A stretch of 64,000 nt of DNA from Chloroflexaceae bacterium (GCA_028282325.1 JANQID010000051.1:1-64000), one strand, 5' to 3'. Positions 47,602 to 55,930 are shown, counted from the stretch's first letter. Numbers and translations: made by a program. The notes: generated by a model not told the origin, from the sequence alone.

Positions 47602-48457
47602 GCCGATCTACTCATTCTCCACCCTACGCAACCGCCTGGCGGTGCGCGGAAGCCTGGTTGCACTCACGGCGCTGCGCATTGGGGCGGGCCGCGCTAGCGA
47701 CGTGACCAGCAACGATCTGCCTGTGCTGCGTGACGCGCTGGGCGCGCCGTTCATTCCCGGCGCATCCCTCAAAGGCGCGTTCCGCGCGCGCGTTGAGGCG
47801 CTGGTGCGATCCGTTGCACCGACTGAGGCACTCGATCTGGAGGAGATCGAAGAGTGGCAGCGCACAACCATTGCGCAACTGAAGCAGGACGAAGACATTC
47901 AAGATGATCGTTCGTTGAGCGCGGCGATCTGGAAACATTCCTCACTCATCGATCTTACCTTCGGCGCACCCTGGATCGCCGGGCGGATCTTCTTCAAGGA
48001 CGCGCTGGTGGATCGCTCGCTCTGGTTCAACCAGTTTGAGACGCGCAACGGTGTGGCGCTCAACCGCGACACCGAGACGGCTGAGGATCAGCGACTCTAC
48101 GACTACGAAGTCGTACCGGCGGGGACGCGCTTCGACTTCGAGTTAGTGCTGGAGAACGCCGACGCGTGGCAACTGGGAATGATCCTGCTTGCACTCAAGC
48201 CCTGGGAGCGCGGCGAGGTGCAGATCGGCGGCTTTCGCTCACGCGGGCTGGGATATGTGCAGCTGGTAGGTCCGAGCGACCACACCGAGCCGGAGATGCG
48301 CTACAGCGAGATTACGAGCATTGATGATGTCCTGAGTCTGCTTGCAGATGGTGGCGGCACGCCAGTTGACGCCACACAATCAGCGGCGTGGCGTGCGGCG
48401 TTTGTGGCGGCGCTGCGCGATCCCAAAACAGTACGAGAGGAGGCCGCCAGTGCATAA
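47591..48457 (+). CDS. Csm3-like Cas7 RAMP subunit 2
   Basis: The 288-residue RAMP has LTALRIGAGRASDVTSNDLPVLRDALG, FIPGASLKGAFRARVE and GGFRSRGLGYVQL, which is a canonical Csm3 outline. The Asp in SNDLPVLRD is the likely target RNA-cutting residue. The ATG at 47591 has AAGGAGG upstream and overlaps the previous gene by 11 bases. The end overlaps the next start. Confidence 0.86.
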   Translation: MPSEPIYSFSTLRNRLAVRGSLVALTALRIGAGRASDVTSNDLPVLRDALGAPFIPGASLKGAFRARVEALVRSVAPTEALDLEEIEEWQRTTIAQLKQDEDIQDDRSLSAAIWKHSSLIDLTFGAPWIAGRIFFKDALVDRSLWFNQFETRNGVALNRDTETAEDQRLYDYEVVPAGTRFDFELVLENADAWQLGMILLALKPWERGEVQIGGFRSRGLGYVQLVGPSDHTEPEMRYSEITSIDDVLSLLADGGGTPVDATQSAAWRAAFVAALRDPKTVREEAASA

Positions 48458-49505
48458 AGCAACGTTTCTCGAAGGCACGATCACCTTCACCATCCATCCC
48501 GACGGGCCGGTGCTGGTCAAGGCGGGCGAAAGTGGCGGAGCCGATCCGACCCTGCCAGACATGGAGTTCGTGCGCACGAAGTTCCGCACCCGGGACGACG
48601 ACGCGGCGACACATATCCGCGGCGGCGTCTACATCCCCGGCCCGTCCTTGAAAGGTGTTATTCGGGCCCAGTGCGAGCGGATCTGCCGGTCGCTGGACAG
48701 TGAAGAACGGCAGCAGAAGCAGTTGGAGCAGCGCCGCGCATTTGGCGATGACAAGGTCGTGCCCCTGTCTGACAATCCGCTCGGCGAAGGGACGCGGTAC
48801 AAGAAGTTTGATGATATGGCCTACAGTTCAGGACGCGCAATCGAGGCAATGAAGCTGGATGGAAGAGATCGTACAGCCGTTGCCTACCGCCGCTCATCGT
48901 TTGTCAGCCAGATGTTCGGCCACACCAGCCTGGCCGGGCGCATCCGCTTCGCCGACGCGTATGGCGAGGGCGTAATCACCGAGGAGCGCAACGGCGTTGC
49001 GATCGACCGCGTGTACGGCTCGGTGGCAGTCGGCCCGTTCAACTACGAAACGGTTGTTGCCGGGAGCTTCCCGACCCATATCAACTTCAAGAATATCACG
49101 CTGGCGCAGCTGGCGCTGCTGGGCTTGGCGCTGCGGGACCTGGCCGACGGTCGGGTCGCCCTGGGTTTCGGCAAGTCGCGCGGGCTGGGGCGAGTGAAGG
49201 TGACTTTTGGCAGTCTGCTGTTGCGCTACCCGGCCTGTGAACTGCAGGACGGCACAGTGAGCCTGCTAAACGGAACCAGGGCGTTCCCGGCAACAAAGCT
49301 GGCAGGTGTTGGCGCCTTCGTCGCCGACCCGGCCTACAGCTTTCCGGAGAACGACAGCGTTGACCTGCCCACAGAACCAGCACTGGCCTACGAGGCTGAC
49401 CAGGATCGCGGCATCGGCGTGACACTGCGGGCGAACGGCGATGCACACGTCAGAGCGATCTGGAGGGTATGCATGCCGGCCTGGAAACGGGAGATCGGGC
49501 TATGA
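48450..49505 (+). CDS. Csm3-like Cas7 RAMP subunit 3
   Basis: From a GTG at 48450 with GGAGG upstream, the 351-residue protein has HPDGPVLVKAGESGGADPTLPDMEFVRT, YIPGPSLKGVIRAQCERICRSL and VALGFGKSRGLGRVKVTFG. Its C-terminal 90 residues after the Gly-rich loop are an extra region without a known match. Acidic residues (GGADPTLPD) are present near the expected RNA-cutting site. It overlaps both neighbours by a few bases. Confidence 0.84.
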   Translation: MHKATFLEGTITFTIHPDGPVLVKAGESGGADPTLPDMEFVRTKFRTRDDDAATHIRGGVYIPGPSLKGVIRAQCERICRSLDSEERQQKQLEQRRAFGDDKVVPLSDNPLGEGTRYKKFDDMAYSSGRAIEAMKLDGRDRTAVAYRRSSFVSQMFGHTSLAGRIRFADAYGEGVITEERNGVAIDRVYGSVAVGPFNYETVVAGSFPTHINFKNITLAQLALLGLALRDLADGRVALGFGKSRGLGRVKVTFGSLLLRYPACELQDGTVSLLNGTRAFPATKLAGVGAFVADPAYSFPENDSVDLPTEPALAYEADQDRGIGVTLRANGDAHVRAIWRVCMPAWKREIGL

Positions 49506-49999
49506 GTAATGGGTACATCTATCGAGTAGCTGACATTACTGCTGACCGACTCCGTGAGATCGTTACTCAGATTGTTGGCGCGTCAGGATGGACCTTCGGC
49601 GGCGCATCGGTGTGGGATTTCGACGCAACGCTTAAAGACGTGCGTCAAAATCTTCGCCTGATTACACCATTTGATACGAACCAAACACTTGATACGCAGG
49701 GTGATTTCGGACACGCTTTCTCAACCAAAGCCGAGGTGCGGTGGAAGCGCACTGGGAAAGATAGTTATGATGTGCTGATCCTAAGCGAGACTGCGCAGAC
49801 CATTCAAGGAGCCTACGAAGTTCAACCCGAACGGCTGGATAACGCGCAAGGAAAGTTGATCAAAGACCGATGGCATACGAATGAACCAGGAGCAAACGTG
49901 ACGATCATTCAAACGGACAATCGTCCAGGCATCCGCTATGTAACCTATTCCACACCACAGGGGACCGTGCAGTTTATGCGCTACAAGGAGGTGAAGTGA
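49502..49999 (+). CDS. Candidate Csx19-type III-D accessory protein
   Basis: The 165-residue protein begins MSNGYIYRVADITADRLREIV and is rich in beta strands (GHAFSTKAEVRWKRTGKDSYDVLILSE, GIRYVTYSTPQGTVQFMRYKEVK). No RAMP Gly-rich loop is present. Its place inside a III-D operon and its size fit Csx19, whose role is not known, but I see no decisive motif. It is coupled to the next gene by TGATG. Confidence 0.5.
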   Translation: MSNGYIYRVADITADRLREIVTQIVGASGWTFGGASVWDFDATLKDVRQNLRLITPFDTNQTLDTQGDFGHAFSTKAEVRWKRTGKDSYDVLILSETAQTIQGAYEVQPERLDNAQGKLIKDRWHTNEPGANVTIIQTDNRPGIRYVTYSTPQGTVQFMRYKEVK

Positions 50000-50970
50000 T
50001 GAGCCACGGTGATAGAAATCGCGGTGGTGGGTCGTTTGAGCCGCCCTTGCCGAAACCCTACGAGTTCGTGCCGCTACCGCAGCAACGCCCGAAACTGAAG
50101 ACGCCCGCTGGGCACCAGCACTACCAGCAGTTGAATGGCACGCTGCACGCGGCACTGATCGTCCACTCACCGGTGCATGTGGCATCGGGTTTGCTCGAGC
50201 AGACACAGGACCGGCAGTACCCGATGGTCAAGGCCCATTTCCGGGTTGAAGGTCGGCTGGCCATCCCGGCGACCTCGCTGAAGGGTTGTATCCGCAGTAT
50301 CCTGGAGGCTATCTCGCCCTCCGGCGTGGCTATCACACGTGCGCGCCCCGTGCCGCGCGAAGCTGAGTCCTCCTATACGCCGAACCAACTCGACGTAGCG
50401 CAGCGCATATTCGGCGCGCTGGGCTACCAAGGCCAGGTGCGCTTCAGCGACGCGCTAATCGAGCCGGCGAACGCGCGGCCGGAGATAACGCCCTCCGTCC
50501 AACTCTTCCGCCCACGGTCCGAGTCAGTGGACACCTACTTCGACGGACAGCGCTTGAAGGGTCGCAAGTTCTATATGCATGGCAAGCCGGCGCGCGGCAA
50601 CCTGCCTCTGGAGACATGCCCGGTGCAGAGCCGCTTCAGTTTTCGGGCGGACTTCGCCAACCTGACACGCGGCGAACTGGGACTATTGCTGTATGCGCTG
50701 GGGTTAGGCCAGCCGAATTTGTGGCCCAAACTTGGCGGCGGCAAGCCGGCCTGCCTGGGCACAGTCGAGGTTGTCGATGCACGCCTGGAGGTGCTGGATC
50801 CGCGTACGGCCTTCACCGACTTCGATGTTACTCCTCAGGCCCAGGATCTCGAACCGCTGTTGGAGGCGGCGAAGAGCGAGAAACTTCTGCTGGAGGAGCA
50901 GGTGCAGCGTCTGGCAGGCGTACTGAAATGGCCGCGCGAGGATCGATCGTGCCCGGATCGGAGTTATTGA
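49999..50970 (+). CDS. Csm3-like Cas7 RAMP subunit 4
   Basis: The 323-residue protein has LHAALIVHSPVHVASGLLEQ, AIPATSLKGCIRSILEAI and GLGQPNLWPKLGGGKPACLGTVEV, which is a RAMP outline with a longer insertion around GQRLKGRKFYMHGKPARGN. The N-terminal 45 residues are Pro/Gln-rich and extra. No Asp is seen at the usual cutting position other than in QTQDRQYP. A ribosome site AAGGAGG precedes the ATG. It ends the compact part of the cas operon. Confidence 0.82.
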   Translation: MSHGDRNRGGGSFEPPLPKPYEFVPLPQQRPKLKTPAGHQHYQQLNGTLHAALIVHSPVHVASGLLEQTQDRQYPMVKAHFRVEGRLAIPATSLKGCIRSILEAISPSGVAITRARPVPREAESSYTPNQLDVAQRIFGALGYQGQVRFSDALIEPANARPEITPSVQLFRPRSESVDTYFDGQRLKGRKFYMHGKPARGNLPLETCPVQSRFSFRADFANLTRGELGLLLYALGLGQPNLWPKLGGGKPACLGTVEVVDARLEVLDPRTAFTDFDVTPQAQDLEPLLEAAKSEKLLLEEQVQRLAGVLKWPREDRSCPDRSY

Positions 50971-50983
50971 CATCACTGTGAAG

Positions 50984-51240
50984 GTAGTGCCGTCTTCAGG
51001 TAATTGAAGACTGTGGACCGCCTAAAGGCGGCACTACGCGAGATCTGAGAGCACCTAGCGCCGTCTGCAGGCGGTGGTGACGAACAACACGTAGTACCGT
51101 CTTTAGGCGGTGGCAGAGCCGTCAGGCGATTAGACTGTGGACCGCCTGAAGGCAGCACCACGCGAGATCGAAGAGGAGGACCGCCTGAAGGCGGCACTAC
51201 GCGAGATCTGAGAGCACCTAGCGCCGTCTGCAGGCGGTGG
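50984..51240. repeat. Cluster of REP-like palindromes, left flank of the RAYT gene
   Basis: At least six palindromic units with core CCGCCT-AAGGCGGCACTAC or its inverse are seen (for example 50984-51000, 51018-51037, 51057-51077, 51091-51113, 51142-51161, 51181-51200). A 61-base block at 51018-51078 recurs with one mismatch at 51181-51241. Further units lie at 51860-51880, 51961-51980 and 52041-52062 on the other side. Confidence 0.85.
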
Positions 51241-51249
51241 TTCAGTTCA

Positions 51250-51894
51250 ATGCCGTTCTACGAGTACCGACAACTTACCCCTGATGAACAGCGTGCCCTC
51301 CTTGAGGAGCGGATCAGGCGAGGTTTGCCCTGGCACCGTCCGCCCCATTTGGAACAGGGAGCCGGGTACTATTTGTTGACGGCTGCCGTGTACGAACATA
51401 AGGCGCTGATTGTCCCTGAAGAACGACGCGACCATTTTCAAGATGCCCTATTATCCGCTTTCAACCAGTCGGAGATCGAAGCGGTTGCCTGGGTTGTCCT
51501 GCCGAATCATTACCACATTCTTGTCCAACTCACATCTCTACGGAGAGTTGCGCCGATCTTTAACCGTCTGCACGGGCGAACCTCCCGACAGTGGAATATA
51601 GCAGACAACCAGCCGGGCCGGAGAGTCTGGTATCGCTATAGCGACCGCAGCATACGCGATGAAAGACGCTTTTATCGCGCGCTCAACTATATTCATACGA
51701 ACCCGGTGCATCACGGTTATGTTCAGCGCTCCCGCAACTGGCGCTGGTCAAGTCTGGAACGCTATATTGAGACACTGGGACTGGAATGGCTTGAGACAAC
51801 CTGGAGAGGCTATCCTGTCGATGATTTCGGTTCGGGATGGGACGATGATGGAGAAGCGCCGCCTAAAGGAGGCACAACAGAGGGTGTCACGTAG
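51250..51894 (+). CDS. REP-associated tyrosine transposase (RAYT, IS200/IS605-like Y1 family)
   Basis: The 214-residue protein has the HUH motif in LPNHYHILVQL (H87, H89) and RALNYIHTNPVHHGYV, whose Y147 is the likely catalytic Tyr. RAYTs are single-strand endonucleases that cut and join REP palindromes. The C-terminal residues GEAPPKGGTTEGV are encoded by a REP unit itself. REP palindromes flank the gene on both sides, making it a complete REPtron. It interrupts the cas operon. Confidence 0.88.
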   Translation: MPFYEYRQLTPDEQRALLEERIRRGLPWHRPPHLEQGAGYYLLTAAVYEHKALIVPEERRDHFQDALLSAFNQSEIEAVAWVVLPNHYHILVQLTSLRRVAPIFNRLHGRTSRQWNIADNQPGRRVWYRYSDRSIRDERRFYRALNYIHTNPVHHGYVQRSRNWRWSSLERYIETLGLEWLETTWRGYPVDDFGSGWDDDGEAPPKGGTTEGVT

Positions 51895-52117
51895 GAACGT
51901 CCTCCCAGCACCTGACGACAACACAATGGCGCAGAGCCTGAGCATATATGAGGAGTACTTAGTAGCGCCTTCAGGCGGTCTTCTCCCTTCCCAAAGCCTG
52001 GTGACGGCAGATAGTGGAGTGGCTGGGCGGGAGGAGCACCGTAGTAACGCCTTCAGGCGGATTCACAGCAGTACAACCTATATCATACCTGCCAATACCA
52101 AGGGGGATCAAGAATCC

Positions 52118-52723
52118 ATGGACATTCAGCTAGTCTTGGGTATTATCACTGCTGTTTTTACAGGGACAATAGTTGTACTTGGGGGAAATCGAGGATTAAT
52201 CGATCTGGGTTTGTTTTCAAGAGTTGTCTATCAGCATACAGAATCGCTGCGATGTAAAGATTTGTATTGTCAGGGGGTTATCATAATCAATTTGGGTTTT
52301 AGGAATGCCAAAGATGTTTCTTTGCGATTAGACTGTCGTGGAGTAATAGAGGATGTCTATGTCCGAACTCGAGACTCAAGGGTAAATTACAAGGTGACCG
52401 AAGGTGGCGAAGGCGCGAACTATGTAGTGATACATCTAGACACAATCACACCTCACAGAAATAGGATAAGTGAAGCGATTATTGTTTCTGTTGCTACAAA
52501 AGAGACAGATGGAATTGCAAACACAAAGATTTTATATAATCAAAACAAGCCAGGAAATGAGCTGGTAAAATATTATGAGAGACCATTACGTGACAGCCTG
52601 GCAATTCTGATGGGTTTATGTGCAGGCTTATGGATTATTTTCGGTAATCAGGCAGCCATATATGTGGGGATTATCGTTACTCTTGTGGTCATTGCAAATT
52701 GGCTCATCGTCCGAAAAAAGTAG
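52118..52723 (+). CDS. Unknown membrane protein with a beta-rich middle domain
   Basis: The 201-residue protein starts at an ATG after AGGGGG. One hydrophobic helix lies at residues 3-24 (VLGIITAVFTGTIVVL), a polar beta-rich region of about 120 residues follows, and two helices lie near the end (LAILMGLCAGLWIIFG, AAIYVGIIVTLVVIANWLIV), ending RKK. The DNA is clearly more AT-rich than its neighbours, which suggests recent transfer. No family is recognised. Its place in a type III locus makes a membrane effector possible, but unproven. The longer open frame from 51659 is not used. Confidence 0.6.
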   Translation: MDIQLVLGIITAVFTGTIVVLGGNRGLIDLGLFSRVVYQHTESLRCKDLYCQGVIIINLGFRNAKDVSLRLDCRGVIEDVYVRTRDSRVNYKVTEGGEGANYVVIHLDTITPHRNRISEAIIVSVATKETDGIANTKILYNQNKPGNELVKYYERPLRDSLAILMGLCAGLWIIFGNQAAIYVGIIVTLVVIANWLIVRKK

Positions 52724-52757
52724 GATAGGGAGGCTTTTTCAGCCTTCCCTATCCTCG
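52723..52757 (+). terminator. Terminator hairpin after the membrane protein
   Basis: GGATAGGGAGGCT and AGCCTTCCCTATCC pair almost perfectly around a short T-rich loop, directly after the stop codon. Confidence 0.65.
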
Positions 52758-52984
52758 AGAATTTTACTAGGCTGTGAAATACTTTCTGTAAGCCTCTATT
52801 CCTAAGACGACTACGCATATGAGACGAACTAAGTAAGGGTATGTGCTAACCATATTATCCAAGACAACTACGATCTCAGGCGGACTCATAGACAACTCCT
52901 TGTCTTATACGTTTGCTGATTGTTAAGTTCACGAGCGTTGAAGCCCGCATAGAAATTATATCACACGGTAGGAGGAGTTACAAG

Positions 52985-53161
52985 ATGGTGCACATAGCAT
53001 GGTTACTTGACTCCAGAGGACTTGTATGGTACTTTCTACACAATGCACAGTCGCGTCTCCGCCCCGCTATGAAGGGGTTTGAGACGAACAAAGTACTGGT
53101 GTTTGCTGCACCATATTGTCCGTTCCAGGCGCGAAACGTGCAAACTGTAAAAGAGTCCTGA
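52985..53161 (+). CDS. Possible 58-residue small protein
   Basis: An ATG at 52985 has an excellent ribosome site (AGGAGGAG) and a 58-codon frame beginning MVHIAWLLDSRGLVWYF. No domain is known. The frame runs through the CRISPR-repeat-like palindrome at 53055-53085, so it could be chance. The rest of 52758-53150 shows no other gene. Confidence 0.35.
   Translation: MVHIAWLLDSRGLVWYFLHNAQSRLRPAMKGFETNKVLVFAAPYCPFQARNVQTVKES
53055..53085. repeat. Solitary CRISPR-repeat-like palindrome
   Basis: A 31-base segment has GTCTC and GAGAC at the ends and CCCC/GGGG arms around a short loop (CGCCCCGCTATGAAGGGG). This shape and length match typical CRISPR repeats of type III loci. No second copy is seen in the window. 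Confidence 0.4.
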
Positions 53162-53188
53162 ACTATCCCAAGATAGTTCAGGACTCTT
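53151..53188. terminator. Strong bidirectional hairpin upstream of the 53218 gene
   Basis: Arms 53151-53167 and 53172-53188 form a perfect 17-base stem around the loop CCAA, followed by TTCTTTG on the plus strand and by TTTTAC on the minus strand. It separates the Card1-like unit from upstream genes. Confidence 0.75.
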
Positions 53189-53217
53189 TCTTTGTTCAAA
53201 AATGGAGAGGATAGAAT

Positions 53218-53802
53218 ATGGACGGGTATACAGCCGAAACACTCGCCGCCGATCTGGCCGGCGCGAAGGTTGATCCGAACGAGGCGCAGAAGGCGCTGGC
53301 CTACCTGCGCAAGAATCGGGACGAGAAACAGTTCTTTGCCTACCTACGCGCCATTGTCCAGGACGGGCGCGCGGTGATCCGGTCGGGCCGGACGCTGGAC
53401 TACTACCGGAACCTGCTCACTGCCTGCGAGCGACACTTGCGCGGCATGCCCGCCGACGAGATGGCACAGACGCTCGGCTGGGCTATTCGGCTGCTGCGCT
53501 ACTACAAAGCAGTGCCGGATGCGGCACGGAAAGAACATAGTCAGTTGCCAGTGGATCCTAAGCAGCAGATCATCACTGATTTTATCCAACGGGTGAACTC
53601 TATGGTTCCCAAAGATGTACCAGGGGCACTGCCGAATCTGGCTAATCAAATAGAGCAGCTATCTGTTAGCGATAACCTGAAACGCCAAGCGGCTCGGGCG
53701 GTGGTCGAGAAGGCTGATCTCCATATTAATCGGAAGAAGCTGCAAGGGAAACGCTGGTTTCAAAAGCTCCGCGAGTTTCTAGACACAGAACCGCCAGTGT
53801 GA
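53218..53802 (+). CDS. Unknown helical protein in the type III locus
   Basis: The 194-residue protein is helical, with basic patches (KALAYLRKNRDEKQFFAYLRAIV, DYYRNLLTACERHLRG, LGWAIRLLRYYKAVPDAAR). GGAGAGGA lies before the ATG. No enzyme motif or known domain is recognised. Two bases separate it from the end of the reading frame that precedes the Card1-like gene, so both probably share a transcript. Confidence 0.7.
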   Translation: MDGYTAETLAADLAGAKVDPNEAQKALAYLRKNRDEKQFFAYLRAIVQDGRAVIRSGRTLDYYRNLLTACERHLRGMPADEMAQTLGWAIRLLRYYKAVPDAARKEHSQLPVDPKQQIITDFIQRVNSMVPKDVPGALPNLANQIEQLSVSDNLKRQAARAVVEKADLHINRKKLQGKRWFQKLREFLDTEPPV

Positions 53803-53868
53803 TTGAGAGATTGCTGTCAGTACCGGCTATTCATAGTGCTTCTACAAGTATACGAGGAGAATATGGCT

Positions 53869-55071
53869 ATGCCCCAACGTGCTTTACTCATTTTGATTGG
53901 CGGTCGCCAGATACCCAACTTGCTAACTGCACAGTATTTGAAGCCTGACATCATTGTGCCCATCGCATCGCACGAAGCTTTGCGCTCAGGTGATGCGTGG
54001 TCCAGGATTGAACCTGCACTCAGACAGTTGTGTCCACAAGGACTGGAAGATCCCATAGAAGAAGACTCCCTGAGGGTCGACGCCTTCGATATCGAAGCTA
54101 TTCATACGGCTTGTCGGAATGCCCTAAACAAATATCCTGAAGCTGCATGGGTATTCAACGTCACCTGTGCAACCACCATTATGAGCATTGGTGCATACGA
54201 GGTCGCAAGGCAAGTTGGAGTATCGGTCTGGTACCTTGACACAGCCAGTCGCCGGGTAGTCACTCTGGTCGGGACTCCACCTGAGGAAAACCTGTATCAT
54301 CTCAAGGTTGCCGACTATATGGACGTGTACGGACGACGGCCTGAAGGATCGGATGCTCCTGATCATCAATTGACAAGCTTTGCACAACGGTTAGCACAGC
54401 AACCGCAGGAGGCGATGGCGTTTCGTGATGCACTCCGCAATGCAGGTCTCAACCAGAAAAGATCCAGTGCAGCACATAGCGGAACCATTCCTTCTTCTTC
54501 TGCATTTATGGACTTCTGCGAATTAGCGGTGGAGGCAGGTTTGATTTCAAGTTATCAATCGTTGCCATCGCAGCAAATCCGATGTGACATAACAGGAAGT
54601 GAACTATGGAAATATGTTGATGGAGACTGGTTAGAGGTTTATGCCTGGTCGGTCGCGCGTGACGCAGGATGCTTTGACGACTACCGTCACAGCCTGCGCT
54701 TACCGATCATATCTTCTGAAGAAACTGCTAGTAATGAAGTAGATCTCGCTGCTACACATATGGCATCTCTTTTGATCGCCGAATGCAAAACCGAGAAGGA
54801 ACCTTTTAGTGTCAGGCATTTAACCAAATTGCACGCAATCGCGGCGATGGTCGGCGGAGATTTCGTTTCAAGGCTTTTTATTGCCAGCCAGTCAGAACAT
54901 TTTTATCGTAGCCATCCCGGTCGATCTCAGTCGTATGACAACTTTTGTAGTCAGGCACGCGCACATCAGATCGTCGTTGTGACAGGGGAGCAATTGAGCA
55001 ATCTTGGTGAAATCCTGAGGCGCGAAGCCGGTGCTGATCCTAAGCAGCGGTCAACCTATAGTTCTCGGTAA
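53869..55071 (+). CDS. Card1/Can2-like CARF-domain nuclease (DUF1887)
   Basis: The 400-residue protein has an N-terminal CARF-like fold (LLILIGGRQIPNLLTAQYLKPD, VFNVTCATTIMSIGAYEVA) and a C-terminal PD-(D/E)XK nuclease: E256 in GDWLEVYAW, D292 in NEVDLA and E305-x-K307 in LIAECKT. This is the DUF1887/Card1/Can2 pattern. Such enzymes bind a cyclic oligoadenylate made by Cas10 and then cut nucleic acids without sequence choice. I prefer the ATG at 53869 (nine bases after GGAG) to the one at 53863. Confidence 0.87.
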   Translation: MPQRALLILIGGRQIPNLLTAQYLKPDIIVPIASHEALRSGDAWSRIEPALRQLCPQGLEDPIEEDSLRVDAFDIEAIHTACRNALNKYPEAAWVFNVTCATTIMSIGAYEVARQVGVSVWYLDTASRRVVTLVGTPPEENLYHLKVADYMDVYGRRPEGSDAPDHQLTSFAQRLAQQPQEAMAFRDALRNAGLNQKRSSAAHSGTIPSSSAFMDFCELAVEAGLISSYQSLPSQQIRCDITGSELWKYVDGDWLEVYAWSVARDAGCFDDYRHSLRLPIISSEETASNEVDLAATHMASLLIAECKTEKEPFSVRHLTKLHAIAAMVGGDFVSRLFIASQSEHFYRSHPGRSQSYDNFCSQARAHQIVVVTGEQLSNLGEILRREAGADPKQRSTYSSR

Positions 55072-55155
55072 TACACGGAATTGTATTTCTGTAGCAGTTG
55101 TGATTTTGCTAGCAAGCAGTAAATTTCACGAGGAAAAGGTAGAACAAATTCAAAC

Positions 55156-55628
55156 CTAGCTCCAATAATAGACGTCGCGGTTCTCAACCGTCAGGGCTTC
55201 AGCCTGCAGCTCACACAATAAACAATGATCAGCACTTACAAAGGCCAGCGCCGGATGCCCGGCAGCGACAAGTGTATGGTTCACGATCACCGCTGACGCC
55301 AAATGCACAGAATCATAGGAACGCAAGGCGTGTCGCTCAAGAATGATTTGCGATTGCTCGATCACGGCAGCCGTCAGTTCGACCAATATGTACTGACTGA
55401 CGCACAAAGATTAAAGTCTGCCGCTATGCGAGCATAGTCGGACGCATCAAGCGACGCCTCACGTATTCGGCGGTTCAATGCGCTGTAAACCTCAACCATG
55501 CCGATGCGCGCAGTTGTTATGGCGTTACCGGCAGGTGGAGCGGCCAGCGCCTGAAACCAGGCCGAGCCGCTCTCTGCAATATGCCGCTTCACCAGCGCGC
55601 TGCTGTCGGCATAGAAATGCGCCATCAA
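55156..55628 (-). pseudogene. PIN-domain toxin with a frameshift
   Basis: The N-terminal half (55374-55628: MAHFYADSSALVKRHIAESGSAW ... RIAADFNLC) and the C-terminal half (55156-55407: QYILVELTAAVIEQSQ ... LRSYDSVHLASAVI ... FVSADHCLL) together make one VapC-type PIN protein. The frame is lost near 55392, apparently by an extra TG (CTTTGTGCGTC). All acidic residues are kept on the two pieces. It may be a recent mutation, a sequencing error or programmed shift. Confidence 0.75.
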
Positions 55629-55924
55629 CGCCCCTCGCGCTCCTCAATGATCAGATCAGAGAGGGGACGACCGGCGGTGATGCGGCGCGCCAGCGCGCTA
55701 CGCTCGCCCTCCGACAGCGGTAGGGTCTGGGAAAGGGTCTGTATCGGCAGCGCCAACCCAGCCTCAATCAACGCCGTGCGTATGCGCTGCCGTTCAATCT
55801 CAGCAGTAGCAGCGGCAGGCGGAATCGTAATTGAAACCTGTACCTCGGTATGCTCCGGCAGATCCAGTGCAGTCAGGGGTCGCAGCACGCCGTTCTCAAA
55901 GACGGCGATTATGGTTTGGTTCAT
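55625..55924 (-). CDS. DUF104/AF2212-like antitoxin
   Basis: The 99-residue protein begins MNQTIIAVFENGVLRPLTAL, the hallmark of the DUF104 antitoxin family, and continues LPEHTEVQVSITIP. The C-terminal part is basic and helical. The ATG at 55924 is seven bases from the end of repeat copy 2. It overlaps the start of the PIN gene. Confidence 0.82.
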   Translation of the reverse strand: MNQTIIAVFENGVLRPLTALDLPEHTEVQVSITIPPAAATAEIERQRIRTALIEAGLALPIQTLSQTLPLSEGERSALARRITAGRPLSDLIIEEREGR

Positions 55925-55930
55925 AGACGC

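Noticed and set aside
50984-51249. Direct repeats that could be taken for a CRISPR array
   Set aside because: Units are palindromic, unevenly spaced and in both orientations, and they flank a RAYT gene; they are REP elements.
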